A stretch of 64,000 nt of DNA, from assembly GCA_959347345.1 (NCBI GenBank), contig OY365738.1, positions 1,636,501-1,700,500 of the forward strand, given 5' to 3'. Below the pieces are notes generated by a model. That model ran no database searches. It was not told the DNA's origin and saw only the letters and a program-made list of their open reading frames with translations. Below, one piece after another: positions 9,299-19,438 of the stretch. Origin of the DNA: an uncultured Amylibacter sp. GTDB lineage: Bacteria; Pseudomonadota; Alphaproteobacteria; Rhodobacterales; Rhodobacteraceae. Every line of letters starts with the position of its first letter. Within the stretch, counting starts at the first letter, position 1. The position numbers and the translations under genes are program-made.

Positions 9299-9484
9299 TT
9301 AGTTGTTAGTTATGAGTTGTGAGTTATTAGTTATGGATTGTGAATGATGGATTGTCAATAGGCAATAATTAACGGTTAATGACTTATAAATCGCTCCCCC
9401 TAATCATTGACAATTTACAATTAATAATCCACTAACAACTAACAACTAACAACTAACAACTAATAACTAATAACTAATAACTAA
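9299..9484. repeat. bipartite inverted heptanucleotide repeat, gene-less copy
   Basis: The left arm (9299-9382) reads as twelve consecutive in-phase 7-mers, starting TTAGTTG, TTAGTTA, TGAGTTG, TGAGTTA and drifting inward to TGGATTG/TGAATGA types. The right arm, read on the minus strand, has eight clean 7-mers (9429-9484; three TTAGTTA, four TTAGTTG, one TTAGTGG) and then degenerate ones. The arms are inverted around a short unique centre near 9385-9400, so the locus could form a long hairpin. It fills the whole space between two divergent start codons. Confidence 0.85.
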
Positions 9485-9488
9485 AATC

Positions 9489-10121
9489 ATGACCATAACC
9501 CTCTCACAGATTTTAATTTACCTCGGCGCGATGCTGGTGCTGTTCGCCACACCTGGTCCGGTTTGGGTGGCGGTTATGGCACGGGGGCTGTCCATGGGAT
9601 ATCGCGGGGTTTGGCCTTTGGCACTGGGGGTGGCACTGGGCGATATATTCTGGCCTGCCACGGCGATTCTTGGGGTCAGCTGGCTCACCACATTTTATGG
9701 CGATATTATCCTTATTTTCAAAATAGGGGCGGTGGTGATGCTGGGCTTGATGGGTGCGGGGCTGATTATCTGGCCAAGCAAAACCATATCGGAGGACTCA
9801 AAACTATCCACGCCCGGTATTCTGGCGGGGTTTATCGCGGGCTGGGTGGTTATTCTGGCGAACCCAAAGGCGATTGTGTTTTATCTGGGATTTCTGCCGA
9901 GCATGTTTGATTTCACCACCCTGACCCTCCCCGATATTATCGTGATTTGCCTGATACCGTTTTTCGTGTCTTTCTTTGGAAATACGCTATTGGGGACGTG
10001 TTTTGGCTTTGTTCGTAACCTGTTAAAAGACCCGAAACGGCTGATTCGCATCAACCAAATCGCGGGAGTTGCCTTGATTGGCGTGGCGGGGGTGATTGGG
10101 ATTGGCGCGATAATCGGCTAA
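9489..10121 (+). CDS. LysE/RhtB-family amino-acid exporter
   Basis: This 210-residue inner-membrane protein has about six hydrophobic segments and the family signature near the N-terminus: TPGPVWVAVMARGLSMGYRGVWPLALGVALGD, the canonical P-G-P and G-x-x-x-G-x-x-x-G pattern. Members export amino acids such as lysine, threonine or homoserine by proton antiport. The substrate here is unknown. LANPKAIVFYLGFLPSMF in the middle is also conserved in the family. The ATG lies 4 bp from the right arm of the heptad repeat with no visible ribosome-binding sequence, the same arrangement as the divergent deaminase gene. A weak GCGG/CCGC hairpin (10124-10138) follows the stop. Confidence 0.88.
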   Translation: MTITLSQILIYLGAMLVLFATPGPVWVAVMARGLSMGYRGVWPLALGVALGDIFWPATAILGVSWLTTFYGDIILIFKIGAVVMLGLMGAGLIIWPSKTISEDSKLSTPGILAGFIAGWVVILANPKAIVFYLGFLPSMFDFTTLTLPDIIVICLIPFFVSFFGNTLLGTCFGFVRNLLKDPKRLIRINQIAGVALIGVAGVIGIGAIIG

Positions 10122-10156
10122 AAGCGGTAAAAAACCGCAAAATTGCCTATAATTAG

Positions 10157-10185
10157 GTGACATAAGCGCAAATTTATGCTATATT
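10157..10185 (+). promoter_or_regulatory. predicted sigma70-type promoter for gyrB
   Basis: GTGACA (10157-10162) and TATATT (10180-10185) are separated by 17 bp, about 40 bp upstream of the gyrB start. The assignment is by consensus only. Confidence 0.5.
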
Positions 10186-10221
10186 AAGCCATCAAAACCA
10201 ACCTAATAAAAAAGAGCATGA

Positions 10222-12666
<2,445 letters not shown>

Positions 12667-12691
12667 GTTTGGATTTTTTGCCACTTCTTGA

Positions 12692-12702
12692 CTGGTCGGC
12701 AT
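12692..12702 (+). repeat. short copy of dispersed CTGGTCGGCAT repeat block
   Basis: CTGGTCGGCAT occurs here after gyrB. It recurs in the longer palindromic elements at 16102-16115 (inverted) and 45245-45258. On its own it is only an 11-bp match. Confidence 0.4.
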
Positions 12703-12716
12703 CCCGCAGGGCTAAT

Positions 12717-12738
12717 CGCTAAAAGAGCGGTTTTTATT
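12717..12738 (+). terminator. predicted intrinsic terminator of gyrB
   Basis: CGCT (12717-12720) pairs with AGCG across a short A-rich loop and is followed by GTTTTTATT, 50-70 bp after the gyrB stop. The stem is short, so strength is uncertain. Confidence 0.45.
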
Positions 12739-12790
12739 CTACGATAATCTGTGGTATAGAGGGACAACCCCCTAACCAAAGAGTCAAAAA

Positions 12791-14170
12791 ATGCTACACC
12801 TCAATCCCATCCTACGTACGGACAGCTATAAAACCTCGCACTTTGCCCAATATCCAAAGGGCATGACCCACCTGTCCTCCTATATTGAACCACGCGGGGG
12901 TGCCTTCAAATCGGCGGTCTTTTTCGGACTGCAAGCCTTTATCAAACAATACCTGCAAACCCCGATTTGCCAGAACGATATTGATGAAGCGCAATCTTTA
13001 TTAACCGCCCACGGAGTCCCGTTTAACCGCGCGGGCTGGACACGGATTGTCGATAAATGGCACGGGTTTCTGCCCCTTGAAATAGAAGCAGTGCCAGAGG
13101 GTTTGGTGATGACCCCCAGCAATGTGCAGGTGCAAATCACCAATACCGACCCCGAATTGGCGTGGCTGACCAGCTATGTTGAAACCGCGCTGTTGCGGGC
13201 GATTTGGTACCCCAGCACGGTTGCCAGCCAAAGCCGCGCTTTGAAGCAAATCATTTACGCAGGGTTGGTTAAATCCTCGGACAACCCGCGCGACCAATTG
13301 CCGTTTAAACTACACGATTTTGGCGCGCGAGGCGCAACGGGTTCTGAAACCGCGATGCTGGGCGGAATGGCGCATCTGGTGAATTTCAAAGGCACGGATA
13401 CTCTGGAGGGTGTGTTTGGCGCACGCGAATATTACGGTGCGGATATGGCGGGGATTTCCATCCCGGCAAGCGAGCATTCAACCATGACCACTTGGGGGCA
13501 GAATCAAGAGGAATCGGCCTATCGCAACCTATTGGAACAATTCCCAAACGGGGCGGTTGCCTGTGTATCCGATAGCTATGATATTTTTAATGCGGTGGAA
13601 AAAATCTGGGGTGGTGCGTTAAAATCTCTGATTGAAAACCGCACGGGTACTTTAATTGTCCGCCCTGATAGCGGTGATGCAGTGGCTATGCCGTTGCAAG
13701 TGATTGAAATGCTGATGGCAAAGTTTGGCTATAAAACCAATCAAAAAGGCTATAAGGTTCTGCCCGATTTTATTCGCGTTATCCAAGGCGATGGGATGAA
13801 TCAAATCACCATCACGCGGCTGATTGACCGCGCGATAGCCCGTGGGTTGTCGGTTGATAATTTCGCCATGGGGATGGGCGCGGGTTTGCTGCAGAATATC
13901 AACCGCGATACCATGAACTATGCGATGAAAGCCAACGCGGTTATGATTGACGGGGTGTGGCACGATGTCTTTAAAAACCCGATTACCGCGCCGGAAAAAT
14001 CGTCCAAAAAGGGTCGCCTTGCGCTGGTGGAACGTGGGGGAGGCTTTGTCACCGTTGGCGAACGCACGGTTAAGAAGGGCGAGCAAAATATCCTGCGTCC
14101 GGTCTATCGCAATGGCGAATTGCTGATTGATGAGGGTTTTGATACAATCAAAACCCGCGCCGATATTTGA
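12791..14170 (+). CDS. nadV: nicotinamide phosphoribosyltransferase
   Basis: This 459-residue enzyme matches the NAMPT/NadV family, which makes NMN from nicotinamide and PRPP in a deamidation-free NAD salvage route. The N-terminus LRTDSYKTSHFAQYP is the family hallmark. Further conserved blocks are DFGARGATGSETAMLGG, SIPASEHSTMTTWG, VRPDSGD and FAMGMGAGLLQ. These distinguish it from the nicotinate-specific PncB. The gene is preceded by the gyrB terminator and followed 38 bp later by a hydroxylase gene with its own AAGGA sequence. NadV is patchily distributed in bacteria and also occurs on phages, but there is no phage context here. Confidence 0.92.
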   Translation: MLHLNPILRTDSYKTSHFAQYPKGMTHLSSYIEPRGGAFKSAVFFGLQAFIKQYLQTPICQNDIDEAQSLLTAHGVPFNRAGWTRIVDKWHGFLPLEIEAVPEGLVMTPSNVQVQITNTDPELAWLTSYVETALLRAIWYPSTVASQSRALKQIIYAGLVKSSDNPRDQLPFKLHDFGARGATGSETAMLGGMAHLVNFKGTDTLEGVFGAREYYGADMAGISIPASEHSTMTTWGQNQEESAYRNLLEQFPNGAVACVSDSYDIFNAVEKIWGGALKSLIENRTGTLIVRPDSGDAVAMPLQVIEMLMAKFGYKTNQKGYKVLPDFIRVIQGDGMNQITITRLIDRAIARGLSVDNFAMGMGAGLLQNINRDTMNYAMKANAVMIDGVWHDVFKNPITAPEKSSKKGRLALVERGGGFVTVGERTVKKGEQNILRPVYRNGELLIDEGFDTIKTRADI

Positions 14171-14208
14171 TTTTTTTGCGCGTTTTATATCTGTAAAGGA
14201 ATAAAAAT

Positions 14209-15213
14209 ATGACACATAAAAATAAAAATAAACCAGAGCAAAACCCAGAGCAAAAAAAATCTGGCTGGCATTATACCCCGCCAATCCCTCTGTCCATCTC
14301 ACCGCTTTTCATCTGGCCTCTGCGGATAAAAGCGGCTGCCCAATGGCTCTGGCAATCGTGGTTTTTCATATCAGAGCGATTGATTATTTTGGCAATCGCT
14401 TGCGTCAGTTATTACTGGTTTCACCCGACGTTAGACCAAATGAAAACGCTCAATTTTGATTGGATAGCCATGATTTATCTGCGCAATCTGGTCTTGTTTT
14501 TCACCATCGCTGGTGGCTTGCATTTTTACCTGTATATCTGGCGCAAGCAAGGCGATACTCTGCGGTTTGATGCCCGCCCTTTGGTGAAATCTGGGCGGCA
14601 ATTTGCCTTTAATGGACAAGTGCGCGATAATATGTTTTGGTCGTTGGTCAGTGGTGTTTCGGTTTGGAGCCTGTATGAAATCGGCGTGTCCTATCTGCTA
14701 GCGAACGGCTGGATACCCTATATCGGCTGGGGCAATCATCCGATTTTATTTGTGCTTTATTTCGCTTTTATTCCGCTTTGGGAGAGTTTTTATTTTTACT
14801 GGATTCACCGCATGTTACACTGGCCGCCGCTATATCGGCGGTTTCATAGCGTGCATCATCGCAATGTTAATGTAGGGCCGTGGTCGGGTCTATCAATGCA
14901 TCCGATAGAGCATATTATTTACCTTGGCGGGGTGCTGATACACGGGCTTATCGGGGCGCATCCGTTGCATATTATTTACCATCTGCATTATTATACGCTG
15001 AGTGCCGCCAGCACCCATTCAGGGTTTGAGGGTTTGGTGGTGAAAGATAAAAACCGTCTTAATCTTGGCACCTTTCATCATCAAATGCATCATCGTTATT
15101 TTGAATGTAATTATGGCAGTTTGGAAATCCCTTGGGATGTTGTATTTGGCTCTTTCCACGATGGCACACCCGCCGCGCATAAGAAAATGAAAGAACGGCA
15201 AAAGGGGGAATAG
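14209..15213 (+). CDS. membrane fatty-acid hydroxylase / sterol desaturase family protein
   Basis: This 334-residue integral membrane protein has four or five hydrophobic segments and the histidine-box pattern of the di-iron hydroxylase superfamily. The boxes are HRMLH (about residue 200), HSVHH (about 217), and HHQMHH near residue 287 with flanking histidines. Members hydroxylate or desaturate lipids, sterols or carotenoids using O2. The exact substrate cannot be assigned. The first 30 residues are charged and cytoplasmic. AAGGA is spaced correctly before the ATG. It may be co-transcribed with nadV. Confidence 0.82.
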   Translation: MTHKNKNKPEQNPEQKKSGWHYTPPIPLSISPLFIWPLRIKAAAQWLWQSWFFISERLIILAIACVSYYWFHPTLDQMKTLNFDWIAMIYLRNLVLFFTIAGGLHFYLYIWRKQGDTLRFDARPLVKSGRQFAFNGQVRDNMFWSLVSGVSVWSLYEIGVSYLLANGWIPYIGWGNHPILFVLYFAFIPLWESFYFYWIHRMLHWPPLYRRFHSVHHRNVNVGPWSGLSMHPIEHIIYLGGVLIHGLIGAHPLHIIYHLHYYTLSAASTHSGFEGLVVKDKNRLNLGTFHHQMHHRYFECNYGSLEIPWDVVFGSFHDGTPAAHKKMKERQKGE

Positions 15214-15226
15214 GGTTTTTGCGTGG

Positions 15227-15682
15227 CTAATGACAGGATTTGCCCAAGGCTTTTAATCGCCAATAATTATACGGTAAGGGCGCGATAAACCCCGCCGCCA
15301 GCATAAACGGCAGCACCCACCACGTCAATTTCGCCCCGCCAGTCATAATAAAATCGGTTAAATTCATCGCGGTTTCCATGCCAACCATGGAAATCAGCGA
15401 CATGCCAATCGCCGTTTTAAACGCCAATTTTAACGTCATTTGCCGCGCTAATATAACCGTTTCCAACGCGATAGAGGTCAGCAACCCGTTGATAATCGCC
15501 AAGGTCATAATCGCCAAAACTGGCCAAGCAATCCCGCTAAATTGAAAAAACGCAATCGTGCCAAAATCGCCGATAGAGCAACCCAGCAAGCACCAACTGG
15601 TGTTCTTCGCAGCCCGTTTCCACGTCGGCAAACAGTGCCAATTTAGCCCCGATATTGGGCTGAAAAAAGATGAAATTGTCAT
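15227..15682 (-). CDS. DUF4396 membrane protein
   Basis: This 151-residue protein has about four hydrophobic helices and the segment KNTSWCLLGCSIGDFGTI near residue 26, the characteristic Cys-Leu-Leu-Gly-Cys-x-Ile-Gly-Asp-Phe motif of DUF4396 proteins. The family is found in proteobacteria, often near metal-stress or sulfur genes, but has no established function. The gene is convergent with the hydroxylase. An AAAGGAAACC sequence precedes the ATG. The cysteines and acidic residue within a membrane helix would fit metal or redox chemistry, but that is speculation. Confidence 0.75.
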   Translation of the reverse strand: MTISSFFSPISGLNWHCLPTWKRAAKNTSWCLLGCSIGDFGTIAFFQFSGIAWPVLAIMTLAIINGLLTSIALETVILARQMTLKLAFKTAIGMSLISMVGMETAMNLTDFIMTGGAKLTWWVLPFMLAAGFIAPLPYNYWRLKALGKSCH

Positions 15683-15763
15683 TTGTAATGGTTTCCTTTA
15701 TCTGTTATGTAAAGGATAGTGCTGCGAAAATCAAGGCATAACTTAAACAAAAGGAAACTCCAG

Positions 15764-16090
15764 ATGGCGAAATTTTTATTTATATATCACGGGGGAAAAC
15801 GCCCCGAAACACCAGAGGCTGGCAAAGATATGATGGCGCGGTGGCAGGCGTGGATGCGCGATACTGCCAATAACTTTGTTGATATGGGTGCGCCGCTTGG
15901 CATGTCCAAAACCGTGTCAAAAAGCGGGGTTGCCGATAATGGCGGCTCAAACCCCGCGGGCGGGTATTCGGTGATAGAGGCGGCTGATATGACCGCAGCC
16001 CTTGCCGTAGCACAGAGATGTCCGCTGATTGCCGATGATGGTTCGGTTGAGGTGGCGGAATTTCATAGTATGAGCATGGATGGGTCGTAA
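15764..16090 (+). CDS. YCII-related domain protein
   Basis: This 108-residue protein begins MAKFLFIYHGGKRPETPEAG and has the compact alpha/beta dimeric ferredoxin-like pattern of YCII-related proteins. It includes DMGAPLGMSKTV and GGYSVIEAADMTAALAVAQ, which match the subfamily of small stand-alone YCII proteins. AAGGAA lies 7 nt before the ATG at 15764. The frame extends further upstream, but that part has no family similarity. The function is unknown; some relatives are chlorohydrolases or sigma-factor-associated. Confidence 0.8.
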   Translation: MAKFLFIYHGGKRPETPEAGKDMMARWQAWMRDTANNFVDMGAPLGMSKTVSKSGVADNGGSNPAGGYSVIEAADMTAALAVAQRCPLIADDGSVEVAEFHSMSMDGS

Positions 16091-16101
16091 AATAAAACAA
16101 T

Positions 16102-16248
16102 AATGCCGACCAGCTATCAGCTGGCGGGGTCTTTTGTGCGTAGCCCTGCTCTATGAGCAGGACATGCCAAAAGCCCGATCTATGCTTGGCAAGGCCTAAA
16201 TAAATTTAAAACGAACCTATCATCTTGCAACCCAAGGGCTTTTGCGCC
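16102..16248. repeat. dispersed palindromic non-coding element, copy A
   Basis: The space between two convergent genes holds a mosaic of short palindromes: CCAGCT/AGCTGG (16110-16124) and CCTGCTC/GAGCAGG (16145-16161). Three further blocks recur at 45131-45258. AATGCCGACCAGCT with GGTCTTTTGTGCG is present in inverted orientation relative to that copy. CTAAATAAATTTA (16196-16208) and a 26-bp block at 16223-16248, which differs at one position, are in the same orientation. No reading frame is evident. The rest of the gap to 16322 is featureless. Confidence 0.65.
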
Positions 16249-16322
16249 CGTACCCCGCAAGTATCCTTACTCAAAAACAACCGCCCCCCGTTGATGTGGG
16301 TACAGCAAGCAAAAGCCCCCGC

Positions 16323-17063
16323 CTACTGGTCGTAATCAGACGATTCGCTATCCAAAATCGCCTTTAATTCTTTCAAATGTTTATCGGCGCCCTCAGGATA
16401 CTCTTCAATCTCTTGCGCGGTTTTGGCGGCAATCTCATCGCTCAGCACACGCAAAGGTTGCCCGGTTTGCAACGCCAAAATATAGGTCTTGGCGGCGCGT
16501 TCAAAATAATACATCCGATTAAAAGTATCCGCGACACTATCGCCAATCACCATCACACCGTGGTTGCCCATGACCATAACCTTATGGCGCGGGTCGGCGA
16601 ATAACTGGGCGCAACGCAGGCCTTCCTCCTCAAACGCCAGCCCGCCGTACTGCTCATCAATCACCACACGGTCATAAAAAATCGCCGAGTTCTGGTCAAT
16701 CGATGGCAGGCGGCTATCGGTCAAACTGGCCAAAACCGTGGCATAAACGGAATGAACATGCATCACACATCGTGCGTGCGGGCAGAGCCGATGTACCGCC
16801 CCATGCAGGCCCCAAGCCGTGGGATCGGGCGCGTTCGGCGTGTTTAATGTGTTGCTATCATTGGCATCCAGCAGCAATAAATCGGACGCTTTAATCCGCG
16901 AGAAATGCACCTGATTCGGGTTCATTAAAAACTGCGTGTTGTCGTCATTGACGGCAAGGGAAAAATGATTGGAAACGGCTTCGTGTAAATCCAGCCGTGC
17001 CGTCCAGCGAAAAGCGGCGGCCAAATCAACACGCAAGGGATAGTGGTTTAGGTTCGGTTTCAT
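16323..17063 (-). CDS. class II aldolase/adducin family protein
   Basis: This 246-residue protein has the zinc-dependent class II aldolase fold. CVMHVHSVYATVL supplies two of the metal-binding histidines and MGNHGVMVIGDSVADTF the third. The N-terminus (RVDLAAAFRWTARLDLHEAVSNHFS) is the substrate-phosphate-binding region. Family members are fuculose- or ribulose-phosphate aldolases/epimerases, but many related proteins have no known substrate and I cannot pick one. Two ATG codons lie six bases apart; the AAAGGA sequence is correctly spaced only for the inner one at 17063. The gene is divergent from the PBP gene. Confidence 0.85.
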   Translation of the reverse strand: MKPNLNHYPLRVDLAAAFRWTARLDLHEAVSNHFSLAVNDDNTQFLMNPNQVHFSRIKASDLLLLDANDSNTLNTPNAPDPTAWGLHGAVHRLCPHARCVMHVHSVYATVLASLTDSRLPSIDQNSAIFYDRVVIDEQYGGLAFEEEGLRCAQLFADPRHKVMVMGNHGVMVIGDSVADTFNRMYYFERAAKTYILALQTGQPLRVLSDEIAAKTAQEIEEYPEGADKHLKELKAILDSESSDYDQ

Positions 17064-17181
17064 TTTCATTTCCTTTTGTTAGGGGTTGGTTTATCCTGAT
17101 TAAAGCATAAAGAGCAGGTATGTTTTGAATATTAGAACATTTAACGCGGTTTGCAAGCCCTTTTTTTTCAAATGGCAAAAA

Positions 17182-17202
17182 TAATTCATTATTCATCACT
17201 CA
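17182..17202. repeat. three relic heptads of the 7-bp repeat family
   Basis: Read on the minus strand, this is TGAGTGA, TGAATAA, TGAATTA in phase. These are the inner-arm unit types of the larger repeats in this window. There is no matching opposite arm. It lies just upstream of the PBP promoter. Confidence 0.45.
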
Positions 17203-17211
17203 TACCTAAAC

Positions 17212-17240
17212 TTGACACATCCGTTAAAAAATACTAAATT
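17212..17240 (+). promoter_or_regulatory. predicted sigma70-type promoter for the PBP gene
   Basis: A perfect TTGACA (17212-17217) is followed after 17 bp by TAAATT (17235-17240), 50 bp before the GTG start of the penicillin-binding protein. Confidence 0.55.
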
Positions 17241-17289
17241 CCCCCCACGCCTGCACAAAAACTAAAAACAAAAACGCAAAGCAATCCCC

Positions 17290-19323
17290 GTGTCACCTCG
17301 CACTCCAAATCCTCCAAACCGACCAAACCGCCCGAAACCACGCCCAAAAAAACGCGGGTTTCTCTACCGATTTTTCTATCCACTGCGCCGTGCGATACGT
17401 TGGCTATTCTGGCGATTGTTCGCCGTCTTTTGCCTGGGGTTATCGCTGGCGACGGGCTATTATTATTCCACGCTACCGCCCGCAGCTACACTGATGGATG
17501 ATCGGCAAAAAGGCTCTGTCACTCTGCTGGATAAGGACGGGCAGGTTTTCGCTTGGCGAGGCGATCAATTCGGCGGGCTGGTCTTTGCCGACACGGTATC
17601 CCCGCATCTTTTGGACGCGATTTTGGCAACCGAGGACAAACGGTTCTACCGCCATTTTGGCTTATCTCTGCGCGGTATCCTTGGCGCGATGCGCACCAAT
17701 CTGTTTGAAGGACGCAGTGCCTTGGCAGGTCACGGTGGCTCCACCATTACCCAGCAGGTTGCCAAGGATGCGTTTTTCGCCGACCTACCCAGTAAAGAGC
17801 GCAAGATTAAAGAAATCCCCATGTCGCTGGCGATGGAGATAAAATACTCAAAACGCGATATTTTATCGATGTATTTGAACCGCCCGTATTTGGGCGCGGG
17901 CAGCAATGGGTTTGAGGCCGCCGCCCAACGGTATTTTGGCAAATCGGCGCGGGATGTGGATATTGCCGAATCGGCTATGCTGGCGGGGTTGTTGAAAGCA
18001 CCCTCTGCCAATGCGCCGACGAACAATTTGCAACGCTCCGTCAATCGGGCGAATTTAGTTGTTGGCTTAATGCAAAGACAGGGGCGGATTACCGCGGAAG
18101 AGGCCGATTTTGCCCGTGCCAATCCAGCCACTTTATCCACCGCCGCCAAAGAAAAGGCGGGTGGATATTTCGCCGATTGGGTGATGGAAATTGCCCCCGA
18201 TTTTATCATAAAAAACACGACCGAGGATATTATTATCCACTCCACCTTTGATCCGTTTGTGCAAAAAGCGGCGGAAGAGGCTTTGCAATTCGTGTTTGAT
18301 ACCAAAGTGTCCAAACAATCCCGCGCCCAAGCGGCGATTGTGGTGATGTCGCCCGATGGCTCTGTCCGTGCGATGGTTGGCGGGCGTGATACGAAACAGC
18401 AAGGCACGTTTAATCGGGCGACCCAAGCGTTGCGGCAAACTGGGTCTTCCTTTAAACCGTTTATTTATGCCAGCGCGATGACACAGGGCTATCTGCCCAA
18501 TGATATTGTTTTGGACGCGCCGATTACTTTGCAGGTTGCGGGGTCGGGCGCGTGGTCTCCGCAGAATTATAAGAAGGGCGAATATCTGGGGCGGATTAGC
18601 CTGACCCAAGCCTTGGCGGAATCCATCAATACCTCTGCCGTGCGGGTTGCAGAGAAAATCGGGCGGGTGCGGGTGCGCGCGCTTGCCCGTGATTTTGGCA
18701 TTACCCGTAAATTGGCGGAGGGGCCGGCGCTAGCCTTGGGTGTTTCGGAATCAACTTTGATAGAGATGACGGGGGCTTATGGTGGGATCGCCACGGGCGG
18801 TGTGGCGGTGAAACCCTATGCGATTAATAACCTGACAATCCAAGGCGAGCCCGCGGCGTTATTGGGCAAAACTGGCGGATTGGGGGCGCGAGTGATAGAG
18901 CCCGCGGCGGCATCGGATTTGATTTATATGCTGACCCAAGTGATTGAAACTGGCACAGGCACGCGGGCGATTTTGCCCGATGGTCGGGCGATTGCCGGGA
19001 AAACGGGGACAACCCAAGGGGCGCGGGATGCGTGGTTTATTGGGTTTAGCGCGGATTATATTACCGGCGTTTGGATGGGTTATGATGACAATGCGCGGCT
19101 GGCGAATGTCACGGGCGGGTCTTTACCCGCCGATATTTGGCGCGAGACGATGGTGCGGATTCACGAAGACTTGCCGTTGCGTGCGTTGTTTGCCGATGAG
19201 GGTGCGCCTGTGCGTGGATTGGCTCGGCGCAAGCGGCGGGTGATAGGCGATGGCGGGGCGGATGAGGATACAAAGGCACGGACGATTTTGGATCAGATTT
19301 TGGATAGTCTCACTGGTAAATAG
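17290..19323 (+). CDS. class A penicillin-binding protein (transglycosylase/transpeptidase)
   Basis: This bifunctional peptidoglycan synthase polymerises and crosslinks glycan strands in the periplasm. A proline- and basic-rich cytoplasmic tail (1-38) is followed by one membrane segment (about 39-60). The glycosyltransferase family 51 domain has catalytic E115 in EDKRFYRHFG and GGSTITQQVAK. The transpeptidase domain has the active serine S386 in SSFK, SIN, and KTGTTQ at 571-573. The length of 677 residues is short for PBP1A but normal for the compact class A PBPs of alphaproteobacteria. The start is GTG with a poor ribosome-binding sequence. The stop codon is the first triplet of the adjoining heptad arm. 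Confidence 0.92.
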   Translation: MSPRTPNPPNRPNRPKPRPKKRGFLYRFFYPLRRAIRWLFWRLFAVFCLGLSLATGYYYSTLPPAATLMDDRQKGSVTLLDKDGQVFAWRGDQFGGLVFADTVSPHLLDAILATEDKRFYRHFGLSLRGILGAMRTNLFEGRSALAGHGGSTITQQVAKDAFFADLPSKERKIKEIPMSLAMEIKYSKRDILSMYLNRPYLGAGSNGFEAAAQRYFGKSARDVDIAESAMLAGLLKAPSANAPTNNLQRSVNRANLVVGLMQRQGRITAEEADFARANPATLSTAAKEKAGGYFADWVMEIAPDFIIKNTTEDIIIHSTFDPFVQKAAEEALQFVFDTKVSKQSRAQAAIVVMSPDGSVRAMVGGRDTKQQGTFNRATQALRQTGSSFKPFIYASAMTQGYLPNDIVLDAPITLQVAGSGAWSPQNYKKGEYLGRISLTQALAESINTSAVRVAEKIGRVRVRALARDFGITRKLAEGPALALGVSESTLIEMTGAYGGIATGGVAVKPYAINNLTIQGEPAALLGKTGGLGARVIEPAAASDLIYMLTQVIETGTGTRAILPDGRAIAGKTGTTQGARDAWFIGFSADYITGVWMGYDDNARLANVTGGSLPADIWRETMVRIHEDLPLRALFADEGAPVRGLARRKRRVIGDGGADEDTKARTILDQILDSLTGK

Positions 19324-19361
19324 TTGTTAGTTGTTAGTTGTTAGTTATTAGTTGTTAGTTT
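19320..19361. repeat. left heptad arm flanking the DUF262 gene
   Basis: Six consecutive 7-mers run ATAGTTG, TTAGTTG, TTAGTTG, TTAGTTA, TTAGTTG, TTAGTTT, followed by a degenerate TTTAGGG. The PBP stop codon TAG (19321-19323) is inside the first unit. The inverted partner arm is at 21269-21310. Confidence 0.85.
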
Positions 19362-19369
19362 TTTAGGGG

Positions 19370-19398
19370 TTGCTATTGGAGAATTGATTGGTTATAAT
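19370..19398 (+). promoter_or_regulatory. predicted promoter of the DUF262 gene
   Basis: TTGCTA (19370-19375), a 17-bp spacer and a perfect TATAAT (19393-19398) lie inside the repeat arm and 40 bp before the start codon. The gene therefore appears to carry its own promoter within the element. Confidence 0.6.
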
Positions 19399-19438
19399 AT
19401 CTAGCAAAACAACTATACTATGTAAATAGGAGGGAAAC

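Noticed and set aside
9299..9484. CRISPR array
   Set aside because: The 7-bp units are contiguous with no unique spacers, and no cas genes are present.
12791..14170. Prophage origin suggested by nadV
   Set aside because: NadV can be phage-borne, but no phage structural, integrase or lysis gene is nearby and the flanks are core genes.
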